A stretch of 12,128 nt of DNA from an uncultured Eubacteriales bacterium (lineage in GTDB: Bacteria; Bacillota; Clostridia; Oscillospirales; CAG-272): positions 1 through 12,128 of the forward strand of contig CATLAS010000007.1 in assembly GCA_949878535.1 (NCBI GenBank), written 5' to 3'. Each line of letters starts with the position of its first letter. Position 1 is the stretch's first letter. The notes under the pieces were generated by a model that saw only the letters and a list, made by a program, of their open reading frames with translations, was not told the DNA's origin and did no database searches. Of this stretch, positions 6,835-12,128 are shown one piece after another. The position numbers and the translations under genes were made by a program.

Positions 6835-8208
6835 TTAATCAATCATAAACATGCCTTCCCGTATGACTTCGCACACGGTAGGATGGGGGAATACCAGTTT
6901 CTGTACATCGCTCACCCGCTGCCGGGCTGCAACCATTGCCGCCGCTCCATAAATGATTTCGGAAGCGTAAGAGCCGATCATATGCACGCCGATAATGGTT
7001 TTATGGGCGTCATCCACAACGATTTTTACAATACCGTCTCCGCCCTCCACTTCAGCTACGTACCGTCCGCTGTACCGGAGGCTGACTGTATGTTCTGTTG
7101 CCTGCACACCGCGCTTTGCGGCACTCTCTACTGTATCGCCCACAGTGCCCACTTCCGGCTTTGTATAGATCACAGCAGGAATTGCTAAATAATCGACCCG
7201 ATCTGCAATACCCAGCATATCGGATACAGCGGCCTCACCTTCCCGGTATGCGGTATGCGCCAGCATGCTGCGTCCGTTCACATCGCCTGCCGCCCAAATT
7301 CCCGGAACAGAGGTTCTGCCCCGATCATCGCAGACAACTGCGCCTCGATCCAGCAGCACACCTGCTTTTTCCAGTCCGATGCCTGCGGTGCGCGCCCGTC
7401 TGCCAGTACTAACCAGAACTGCATCGCAGTCAATGGCAACAGACTTTCCATCCGCTTCACAGGTTACGGTTTTCCGATCACTGCTGACAGACGTAACCTT
7501 TGCACCAAGGAGGAAACGGATGCCCTTTTTTTCTAAATTTTTCTGCAAAACGGCAGATATATCTTTATCTGTGGGACCGGCAATTTTATCCAGCATTTCC
7601 ACCACAGTGACCTGTGTGCCCACAGTGCTGAAATAGGACGCCATTTCCAGCCCAATTACGCCGCCGCCGATGACGCACAGCTTTTCCGGCACGGTACGCA
7701 TGTCGAGAATTTCCCGGTTGGTCATGGCAAAGCCTGCCGTCACTGCTTCACGTAGTCCTTCTACAGGCGGCACCGCCGCTTCGCTTCCGGTACAGATGAG
7801 CAGTCGTTTTCCCTGATACACCGCTTCCCCGCACCGCACCTGAAATCCATCTGGATTTTTGCCGGTGATGCAGCCAGTTCCGTTCACCACAGTGACCTTT
7901 GCGCCCCGCATTTTTGCGCCTACGCCAGACACCAGCGTTTTCACCACTTTATTCTTGCGATCCACCACCTTAGCGTGATCAATAGTCGCGCCGGACACCG
8001 TCACGCCATAATCCGCGCCATGAAGTGCGCTTTCATAAATCTTTGCAGAATTCAGCAGTGTTTTTGTGGGAATACAGCCTTCGTTGAGACACACACCGCC
8101 AAGAGCACGTTCCTCTATAAGAAGCACCTGCATCCCGCTGTGTGCCGCACGTTCTGCCGCATTATAGCCTGCTGGGCCGCCGCCCAGTATTATCAAATCA
8201 TATACCAT
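6835..8208 (-). CDS. lpdA: Dihydrolipoamide dehydrogenase (E3)
   Basis: This 457-residue flavoprotein reoxidises dihydrolipoamide on E2 and passes electrons to NAD. Landmarks in order are the FAD motif LGGGPAG (8-14), the redox-active disulfide GGVCLNEGCIPTKTLL with Cys40 and Cys45, the NAD motif GGGVIG (181-186), the second FAD motif AAGDV (306-310), and the dimer-interface pair His442/Glu447 in FPHPTVCEVIREG. All catalytic residues are present and the length is normal; there is no N-terminal lipoyl domain. The frame is open to 8262, but ATG 8208 is the true start: it begins directly with the FAD-binding strand (MVYDLIILGGG) and has an AGGGGGAAG site a few bases upstream, overlapping the E2 stop codon. 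The gap to E2 is 11 bp. Confidence 0.95.
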   Translation of the reverse strand: MVYDLIILGGGPAGYNAAERAAHSGMQVLLIEERALGGVCLNEGCIPTKTLLNSAKIYESALHGADYGVTVSGATIDHAKVVDRKNKVVKTLVSGVGAKMRGAKVTVVNGTGCITGKNPDGFQVRCGEAVYQGKRLLICTGSEAAVPPVEGLREAVTAGFAMTNREILDMRTVPEKLCVIGGGVIGLEMASYFSTVGTQVTVVEMLDKIAGPTDKDISAVLQKNLEKKGIRFLLGAKVTSVSSDRKTVTCEADGKSVAIDCDAVLVSTGRRARTAGIGLEKAGVLLDRGAVVCDDRGRTSVPGIWAAGDVNGRSMLAHTAYREGEAAVSDMLGIADRVDYLAIPAVIYTKPEVGTVGDTVESAAKRGVQATEHTVSLRYSGRYVAEVEGGDGIVKIVVDDAHKTIIGVHMIGSYASEIIYGAAAMVAARQRVSDVQKLVFPHPTVCEVIREGMFMID

Positions 8209-8219
8209 TGTACTTCCCC

Positions 8220-9542
8220 CTATTTTGCCAGCAGCAGCTGGAAATTCTCCAGCATAGAACAAAGCTGCGCCAAGAATTTCGCTGCCGGCGCGCCGTCCAC
8301 TGCCCGGTGGTCAAAGGTAAGAGACAGCCCCATTGCGGGATATACAGATCCGTCTGCCCGCATCCGATTTGTAATGGTGCATACGCCCAGAATGGCTGTC
8401 TGCGGCGGATTGATTACAGGGGTGAAGCTTTCAATTCCAAGAGAACCCAAGTTGGTTACAGTAAAGCTGCCGCCGGACATTTCATCAGGAGAAAGCTGCC
8501 CGCTGCGCGCACGCTCTGCCGCTTCTTTGGATGCTGCGGCGATCTGTGCAAGGGACATAGTATCTGCACCAAACAGGGTGGGAACCAGAAGGCCCCGCTC
8601 CGTATCTACTGCCAAGCCGATATTGGCATGACGGAACAGGCGGAAGGAATCTCCCACCAGGTTTGCGTTAATATAGGGATGGGCGGGAAGCGTCCGAGAC
8701 ACCGCATACAGCACCATATCGTTGAGGGTGATTTTCGGCAGTCCCAAAGCCTCGGCATTTTGTTTCAGCTGCTTTCTGTATTCCATGATGGAAGTGGCAT
8801 CGAAAGAAGCGTTCAGCGTGAGTTGCGCCATCTCTGTGAGGGATGCGCACATAGAACGGGAAATTGCCTTGCGTACACCGGACATAGGTGCTTCCTCGTA
8901 CAGACCGAAATCTGTACCGCCTGTAACAAATACAGCGTCTCCCTGTCCTTGCTGCACTGCTCCTACTGCTGTGCTCTGGGCTACCTCCACTGCGGTGCTG
9001 TTTTGATAGCCTCCCGCTAAAAATGCTTCCACATCTGCCACCGTTCCGTGATAACCGCTGTCCAGCGCCGCATCAATATCCCGCTGGATAATACGTCCGT
9101 GCGGACCTGTGGGGGATACGCGGGTCATATCCACGCCGGTTTTCAGCGCAAGAGCCTTTGCGCGGGGAGATATGCGCAGGACATCTCCTTCCCGCCGGGT
9201 AGTAGGCACCGCTTCCTTTTGTACTGCTGGAGCGGCAGCAGGCACCTGCTCCTTTTTTTCTTCTGCCGCAGGTGCACCACCGGTAAATGCGGAAATATCC
9301 TCTCCTGCCGCACCGATTACACACACATTGTCCAAACAGGGAACAACGTCTCCCTCTGCCGCAAGAATTGCCAGCATAGTACCGGACACAGGACTTTTTT
9401 CATCGAATGCGGATTTATCCGTTTCATAGGAAAACAAAAGATCCCCTTCACTGACCGCATCTCCTACTTTTTTATGCCACGCTGTAATGATACAAGCTTC
9501 CACGCTTTGACCCTGCCGCGGCATAATCACTGGATTTGCCAT
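8220..9542 (-). CDS. Dihydrolipoamide acyltransferase (E2) of a 2-oxoacid dehydrogenase complex
   Basis: This 440-residue protein is the core of the complex. Residues 1-80 are one lipoyl domain with the lipoylated lysine K43 in ETDKSAFDEKSPVSG. An Ala/Pro/Glu-rich swinging linker covers about 87-120. The E1/E3-binding domain is at about 123-157 (RISPRAKALALKTGVDMTRV...GPHGRIIQRDI). A second linker follows, then the catalytic domain at about 215-440 with DHRAVDGAPAAKFL (411-424), giving active-site His412 and Asp416. It transfers the acyl group from lipoamide to CoA. As first gene of the operon it sets the order E2-E3-E1, unlike the common E1-E2-E3 order. The ATG has AAAGGATG 7 bases upstream. 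A TATAAT at 9562-9567 is too close to the start codon to be a convincing promoter, so the operon promoter is not located. The acyl group is unknown. Confidence 0.94.
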   Translation of the reverse strand: MANPVIMPRQGQSVEACIITAWHKKVGDAVSEGDLLFSYETDKSAFDEKSPVSGTMLAILAAEGDVVPCLDNVCVIGAAGEDISAFTGGAPAAEEKKEQVPAAAPAVQKEAVPTTRREGDVLRISPRAKALALKTGVDMTRVSPTGPHGRIIQRDIDAALDSGYHGTVADVEAFLAGGYQNSTAVEVAQSTAVGAVQQGQGDAVFVTGGTDFGLYEEAPMSGVRKAISRSMCASLTEMAQLTLNASFDATSIMEYRKQLKQNAEALGLPKITLNDMVLYAVSRTLPAHPYINANLVGDSFRLFRHANIGLAVDTERGLLVPTLFGADTMSLAQIAAASKEAAERARSGQLSPDEMSGGSFTVTNLGSLGIESFTPVINPPQTAILGVCTITNRMRADGSVYPAMGLSLTFDHRAVDGAPAAKFLAQLCSMLENFQLLLAK

Positions 9543-9648
9543 ATTGATTCATCCTTTCTCTATTATACTTTATTTATATGATTGATTTATAAGAGCTTAG
9601 CACATACATCTCTATAGCCTTCTTTGTGCTGGAGCCGCTGCACCTACT

Positions 9649-9680
9649 CAAGCCCCCCAGCAAAGGGGGTGCCGCGTAGC
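9649..9680. repeat. Solo or degenerate repeat arm left of copy D
   Basis: AAGCCCCCCAGCAAAGGGGG followed by TGCCGCGTAGC is a heavy-type arm with a shortened loop and no core, lying 15 bp from full copy D. Confidence 0.5.
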
Positions 9681-9694
9681 AATCCAAAATTCCC

Positions 9695-9865
9695 AAAGGC
9701 TCCCATGTGAGGATCCACTGCGTGGCTCCACAGGGAGCTCCCGCGTAGCGGGTGAGGGATTGTTATGTTATCATTCTAAAGGATCTGCAAAATGATAGTA
9801 TAGTGAAACAATCCCCCCGTCTCGCCTACGGCGAGCCACCCCCCTTTACACAAGGGGGGCTTTTT
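9695..9865 (+). repeat. Palindromic arm-core-arm repeat, copy D
   Basis: The left arm is a light arm carrying the 32-bp variant segment in inverted orientation (9698-9729). It is followed by the hairpin CCCGCGTAGCGGG, the inner stem GGGATTGT/ACAATCCC and the core CTGCAAAATGATAGTA (9785-9800). The right side has the hairpin CTCGCCTACGGCGAG and a heavy arm (CCCCCCTTTACACAAGGGGGG) ending in CTTTTT. Arm order is light-left/heavy-right, opposite to copies B and C, although the core points the same way. Confidence 0.86.
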
Positions 9866-9871
9866 GTCTGA

Positions 9872-9970
9872 AAGGTGCCTTACGGCGCGCCCCTTTTGGA
9901 GCCACGCAGTGGATCCTCACATGGGAGCCTTTTTTGTCTGTACGCGTATCGGATCCTCACATAGGAGCTT
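9872..9970. repeat. Solo arms right of copy D, including an exact 32-bp repeat
   Basis: A light-type fragment is followed by a 32-bp segment at 9898-9929 that is identical to 4211-4242 and then by a T-run. A truncated version (GGATCCTCACATAGGAGC) is at 9951-9968. Neither has a core. This fills the space between copy D and the end of the YhcH-family gene. Confidence 0.6.
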
Positions 9971-9988
9971 TGGGCTTTGCGAAACTTC

Positions 9989-10444
9989 TTACTCTACCCG
10001 CACTTTGACCACAATCTTTTCATACTGGATCACTTCCCCGTCTACGCCGCCGGCAGAATTGTGAGCATCCTGAGGGAACAGGATCGCAAAGGTTTCCGGA
10101 GTATTCACCGCCCCCACCTGCGTCGGTCCTTCAAACAGATAAAAGTCATCCGCATCTTGATAGGGATAGGTTTCCGTAAGGCTGTTTATATCTGCAGTTT
10201 TCACAATTTCCCTTCCGGTCAGAGGAATAAATATATCTATATACTTCTTGTGCGCCTCAAAGGGCGCATCGGTAATATCTCTTGTTTCAATCGTTGCCTT
10301 GGTATAATAAAATGCTTCGCACACATCGGTCTTGCCTTCACTGCTCTTCAGAAAATCTGTCCCGGCAATAAAGTCGATTGCCGCATCCAGATTCTTATGA
10401 ATTCCTTTATAATTTTTTAAATTTTTTAATGCATCAAATATCAT
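9989..10444 (-). CDS. YhcH/YjgK/YiaL-family protein (cupin-like, sugar metabolism)
   Basis: This 151-residue protein has the usual family length. It starts MIFDALKNLKNYKGIHKNLD, a typical opening for YhcH/YiaL/EbgC-type proteins. Family features include FEAHKKYIDIFIPLTGREI (62-80), with His65 a likely metal ligand; FAILFPQDAHNSAG (119-132), with His128 a likely metal ligand; and the C-terminal strand EKIVVKVRV. Members are double-stranded beta-helix proteins that act as sugar anomerases or accessory enzymes; the nan-linked member acts on sialic acid, and others sit in pentose or galactoside loci. The frame is open to 10549, but ATG 10444 matches the family start; an upstream ATG at 10456 abuts the AAAGGA site and is less likely. 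It follows the DeoR gene on the same strand with a structured 143-bp spacer. The sugar cannot be named from this window. Confidence 0.88.
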   Translation of the reverse strand: MIFDALKNLKNYKGIHKNLDAAIDFIAGTDFLKSSEGKTDVCEAFYYTKATIETRDITDAPFEAHKKYIDIFIPLTGREIVKTADINSLTETYPYQDADDFYLFEGPTQVGAVNTPETFAILFPQDAHNSAGGVDGEVIQYEKIVVKVRVE

Positions 10445-10467
10445 ATATAGAACCATTCCTTTCTTTG

Positions 10468-10528
10468 GATTTGCGCCGGTTTCGCTGCGAGCGAAATGTG
10501 GATCTGCCCCATCCGCAAGGCGCAAATC
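10468..10528 (-). promoter_or_regulatory. Structured leader with three-way-junction-like fold before the YhcH-family gene
   Basis: A 10-bp perfect outer stem pairs GATTTGCGCC (10468-10477) with GGCGCAAATC (10519-10528). Inside it is a 7-bp hairpin, TTTCGCT-GCG-AGCGAAA (10480-10496), and a weaker hairpin, GTGGAT/ATCCGC (10498-10516). On the minus strand it ends about 13 bases before the ribosome binding site of the YhcH-family gene. It is unrelated to the A-E repeat family. It could be a cis-regulatory leader, an RNA-processing site or a separate small palindromic repeat; I recognise no known riboswitch. Confidence 0.45.
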
Positions 10529-10532
10529 GGAT

Positions 10533-10578
10533 CTGAAAGCAGCAGACATTCAGTCCTATAGAGCTGCTTATCTTTCAG
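10533..10578 (-). other. Imperfect inverted repeat just after the DeoR stop codon
   Basis: CTGAAAGCAGC (10533-10543) pairs with GCTGC (10563-10567) and CTTTCAG (10572-10578), giving about a 12-bp stem with a small bulge and an 18-20 base loop. On the minus strand it begins 9 bases after the DeoR-family stop codon. No T-run follows, so it is not a standard terminator; it may protect or separate the two messages. Confidence 0.45.
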
Positions 10579-10587
10579 ACTTTGTCC

Positions 10588-11364
10588 TCATGCTTCCTTG
10601 GTAACATCTATAATTTGCACACCTTGTGCCGCTGCCTGCTGCATAAGCGGATCGGGCAACTCACCGTCGCAGATCAGCACCTGCACCTGTTCCAACCGAC
10701 AAAAGGTATACGGCAGGCTTTTGTCTGCCTTGGATAGATCCATCAGCATAACTACCAGCCGTGCTTTCTCTGCCACTGCTTTCTTCAATTGACACTCGTT
10801 ATAATTTCCTCCGGTAAAGCCGCTTTGCACAGACAACCCAGAAGGAGAAAGAAACGCTATGTCAATGTTCACATCATCCAGGTACTTCATTGCCTGCATA
10901 CCGGATACCGCCTGATAATCCCGATCCAGCCACCCACCTACCAGATTGATCACTGGTTTGCCGATTCGCGAAAGTTCAATCGCAGCGGCAGGACTGGTTG
11001 TAGTGAAAACAAACCGCTCGTCCGGCACAAAAGGGATCATTTGTTGTAGAGTGGATCCGGAATCAAAGAAAATAGACCGTCCCGCCTCCAAAAAGCGTGC
11101 GGCGACTGCAGCAATCTTTTTTTTAGAATCCACATTTTCCGACATTCTGCTAAAATAGGGATCGTCCACCGTATCGGATAAAAACCGTGCGCTGCGGGCA
11201 CCGCCGCGCACTTTAATTGCCTGACCGGTTTTTTCCAGATAGTCGATATCCCGCCGCAGGGTCATCTGTGACACACCCGGAAATTGGGAAAAAAGTTCAT
11301 CATAAGATACGAACGGTTTTTGCATCAATTGCTGACGCACCCATTCTCTGCGATCCTTGTACAT
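10588..11364 (-). CDS. DeoR/GlpR-family transcriptional regulator of sugar metabolism
   Basis: This 258-residue protein has the standard DeoR length. The N-terminal winged helix-turn-helix contains FVSYDELFSQFPGVSQMTLRR then DIDYLEKTGQAIKVRGGA (residues 18-56). The effector domain has IFFDSGSTLQQMI (98-110), TTTSPAAAIEL (121-131), GFTGGNYNECQLKKAV (182-197) and LMDLSKADKS (207-216). These are the sugar-phosphate binding features of the family, usually derepressing genes when a phosphorylated sugar binds. The ATG has a strong GAGGAGGGTG site upstream. The promoter is at 11394-11422, with tandem operator-like repeats at 11433-11467. The only adjacent same-strand gene is the YhcH-family gene, which fits a sugar or amino-sugar locus, but the ligand is not deducible. 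Confidence 0.93.
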   Translation of the reverse strand: MYKDRREWVRQQLMQKPFVSYDELFSQFPGVSQMTLRRDIDYLEKTGQAIKVRGGARSARFLSDTVDDPYFSRMSENVDSKKKIAAVAARFLEAGRSIFFDSGSTLQQMIPFVPDERFVFTTTSPAAAIELSRIGKPVINLVGGWLDRDYQAVSGMQAMKYLDDVNIDIAFLSPSGLSVQSGFTGGNYNECQLKKAVAEKARLVVMLMDLSKADKSLPYTFCRLEQVQVLICDGELPDPLMQQAAAQGVQIIDVTKEA

Positions 11365-11393
11365 GTGTCACCCTCCTCACATTGATTTTGTTT

Positions 11394-11422
11394 ATTTTAA
11401 CACAAATGTGCAAATCCGTCAA
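11394..11422 (-). promoter_or_regulatory. Sigma-A promoter of the DeoR-family gene
   Basis: On the minus strand TTGACG (11422-11417), a 17-bp spacer and TAAAAT (11399-11394) give a near-consensus promoter. Transcription would start about 20 bases before the ribosome binding site. The spacer contains the small palindrome CACAAATGTG (11401-11410), which shares the CACA/TGTG half-sites of the upstream repeats. Confidence 0.78.
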
Positions 11423-11432
11423 TGGTAATTCA

Positions 11433-11467
11433 CATGTTTTTGTGAAATTTAACATGTTATATGTGAA
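11433..11467 (-). promoter_or_regulatory. Tandem operator-like repeats upstream of the DeoR-family promoter
   Basis: On the minus strand two direct repeats, TTCACATATAACATG (11467-11453) and TTCACAAAAACATG (11446-11433), are 21 bp apart, or two helical turns. The second also forms an inverted repeat TTCACA-N6-TGTGAA (11429-11446). DeoR-family proteins commonly bind tandem repeats near their own promoter. The repeats lie 11 bp upstream of the -35 and so could also serve an activator. Confidence 0.55.
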
Positions 11468-11525
11468 TTTAGACTACAAAAGCCTCTCTTGTGAGAACCC
11501 GCTGCGTGGCTCCAACTAAAACAAA

Positions 11526-11556
11526 AAGCCCCCTGCAAAAAGAGGTGCCACGTAAT
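11526..11556. repeat. Solo or degenerate repeat arm left of copy E
   Basis: AAGCCCCCTGCAAAAAGAGG followed by TGCCACGTAA is a decayed heavy-type arm without core, 15 bp before full copy E. A fragment of the 32-bp variant (CTGCGTGGCTCC) is at 11503-11514. Confidence 0.45.
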
Positions 11557-11563
11557 TTCGCAC

Positions 11564-11593
11564 AAATAAAAAGGCTCCCTTGTGCAAAGGGAG
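11564..11593 (-). terminator. Intrinsic terminator formed by the left arm of copy E
   Basis: On the minus strand CTCCCTTTGCACAAGGGAG folds into a 7-bp stem with a 5-base loop and is followed by CCTTTTTATTTG. It lies downstream of the EamA-family gene and would end its transcript before the DeoR-family promoter region. The repeat arm thus appears to supply the terminator. Confidence 0.6.
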
Positions 11594-11722
11594 TTCCCGC
11601 GTAACGGGTGAGGGATTGTCTAAGCAACACTGCCGATTTAAAGATTCTGCAAAATGATAGTATAACAATCCCCCCGTCACGGCAGAGCCGTGCCACCCCC
11701 CTTTGCACAAGGGGGGCTTTTT
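11571..11722 (+). repeat. Palindromic arm-core-arm repeat, copy E
   Basis: This copy is 152 bp. The left arm is light (CTCCCTTGTGCAAAGGGAG) with the hairpin CCCGCGTAACGGG. The inner stem is GGGATTGT/ACAATCCC and the core CTGCAAAATGATAGTA is at 11647-11662. The right hairpin is CACGGCAGAGCCGTG and the right arm is heavy (CCCCCCTTTGCACAAGGGGGG) ending in CTTTTTG. The order is light-left/heavy-right, as in copy D. Confidence 0.87.
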
Positions 11723-11755
11723 GTTTAGTTGGAGCCGCGCAGAGAAGCCTTTTTA

Positions 11756-12128
11756 TCATGATTCTTTTCGTGCCTTTTCAGGAAGCTGTGCACATATAAT
11801 TGCTGCAAACATAAGCGCGCATCCAGCCCATTCCCTGCCGGCAGGAATCTGATGCAGCACTACAATTCCACCCAGCACAGCAAATACAGACTCAAAGCTC
11901 ATGAGCAGTGATGCAATGGCAGGATCTGTTCGTTGCTGTCCTAAAATCTGCAGTGTGTAACCTACTCCACTGGACAAAACGCCTACATATAGAATCGTCA
12001 CCCAACCATCCAGAATCTGCTGCCAACTGGGAGATTCAAACAGGAACATTCCGATCGCCGCCAGTACACCTGACACAAAAAACTGGATGCAGGAAACCTG
12101 AACACCGTCAAGTCCCGGTGCATGATGA
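11756..12128 (-). CDS. Partial EamA/DMT-family membrane transporter (C-terminal part)
   Basis: The last 123 codons of the gene are visible; its start lies beyond the right edge. The frame reads without interruption through HAPGLDGVQVSCIQFFVSGV, so the internal GTG at 12076 is not a start. Four hydrophobic segments can be seen: about 10-28 (VQVSCIQFFVSGVLAAIGMF), 41-62 (ILYVGVLSSGVGYTLQILGQ), 70-92 (AIASLLMSFESVFAVLGGIVVL) and 100-114 (GCALMFAAIICAQ). The segment QRTDPAIASLLMSFESVFAVLGG is characteristic of the second EamA repeat of drug/metabolite transporters. Such proteins have ten helices and move small metabolites; the substrate is unknown. A basic/acidic tail (LPEKARKES) ends it. Confidence 0.88.
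   Translation of the reverse strand, partial: HHAPGLDGVQVSCIQFFVSGVLAAIGMFLFESPSWQQILDGWVTILYVGVLSSGVGYTLQILGQQRTDPAIASLLMSFESVFAVLGGIVVLHQIPAGREWAGCALMFAAIICAQLPEKARKES

Noticed and set aside
4408-7188. A 926-codon open frame on the plus strand, antisense to E1 and part of E3.
   Set aside because: The translation has no recognisable domain and is Cys/His/Arg-rich in a way typical of reverse-complement frames. The minus strand carries two clear enzymes with all motifs in place. It reflects codon bias, not a gene.
8209-8262. 18-residue N-terminal extension of dihydrolipoamide dehydrogenase.
   Set aside because: It overlaps the end of E2, is not conserved-looking, and the ATG at 8208 starts directly at the FAD-binding strand with a good ribosome binding site.
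9562-9567. TATAAT just upstream of the E2 gene as operon promoter.
   Set aside because: It would place the transcript start inside the ribosome binding site, and no -35 lies 16-18 bp upstream. The true promoter is probably further up, within or beyond the repeat region, and I cannot place it.
10445-10549. 35-residue N-terminal extension of the YhcH-family protein.
   Set aside because: The added residues come from the structured spacer and do not resemble the family, which begins at MIFDAL-type starts.
1677-11722. Insertion sequence with transposase.
   Set aside because: None of the repeat copies contains an ORF of transposase length or motif, and no clear target-site duplication is visible at their edges.

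Overview
The window looks like chromosomal DNA from a low-to-mid GC Gram-positive anaerobe of the class Clostridia, with an Oscillospiraceae/Ruminococcaceae flavour. This rests on strong AGGAGG-type ribosome binding sites, an ECF sigma/RsgI-like anti-sigma pair, a clostridial style of small DxDGDG secreted protein, and many copies of an arm-and-core palindromic repeat whose arms read CTCCCTTTGCACAAGGGAG or CCCCCCTTTGCACAAGGGGGG. The taxonomic call is inference from style, not from a marker gene.

Layout, left to right. (1) 1-1574, minus strand: a TldD-type metalloprotease gene with its own sigma-A promoter, followed after 14 bp by the first 19 codons of a second gene, probably the TldE/PmbA partner, cut by the window edge. 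(2) 1590-2180: no gene; two full copies of the repeat (A and B) flanked by solo or degenerate arms. (3) 2233-3970, plus strand: a three-gene transcription unit of a small secreted protein with three Asp-rich calcium-loop-like repeats, an ECF sigma factor, and a single-pass RsgI-like anti-sigma factor with a His/Gly-rich tail. (4) 3985-4250: repeat copy C. (5) 4283-9542, minus strand: an operon for a 2-oxoacid dehydrogenase (PDH/acetoin-dehydrogenase type) complex in the order E2, E3, fused E1 alpha-beta, closed by a 12-bp-stem terminator. (6) 9605-9970: repeat copy D and solo arms. (7) 9989-11467, minus strand: a DeoR-family regulator followed by a YhcH/YjgK/YiaL-family sugar protein, with a strongly structured 143-bp spacer between them and a promoter with tandem operator-like repeats upstream. 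(8) 11490-11755: repeat copy E, whose left arm forms a terminator for the last gene. (9) 11756-12128, minus strand: the C-terminal part of an EamA/DMT-family membrane transporter.

How the parts fit. The sigma/anti-sigma/secreted-protein unit is a self-contained envelope signalling module. The E2-E3-E1 operon can supply a complete complex, with the lipoyl arm on E2. The DeoR and YhcH genes look like the regulatory end of a sugar-phosphate or amino-sugar locus whose catabolic genes are not in the window. The five repeat copies occupy every intergenic region longer than about 300 bp. All have the same core orientation, and several arms form intrinsic-terminator-like hairpins.
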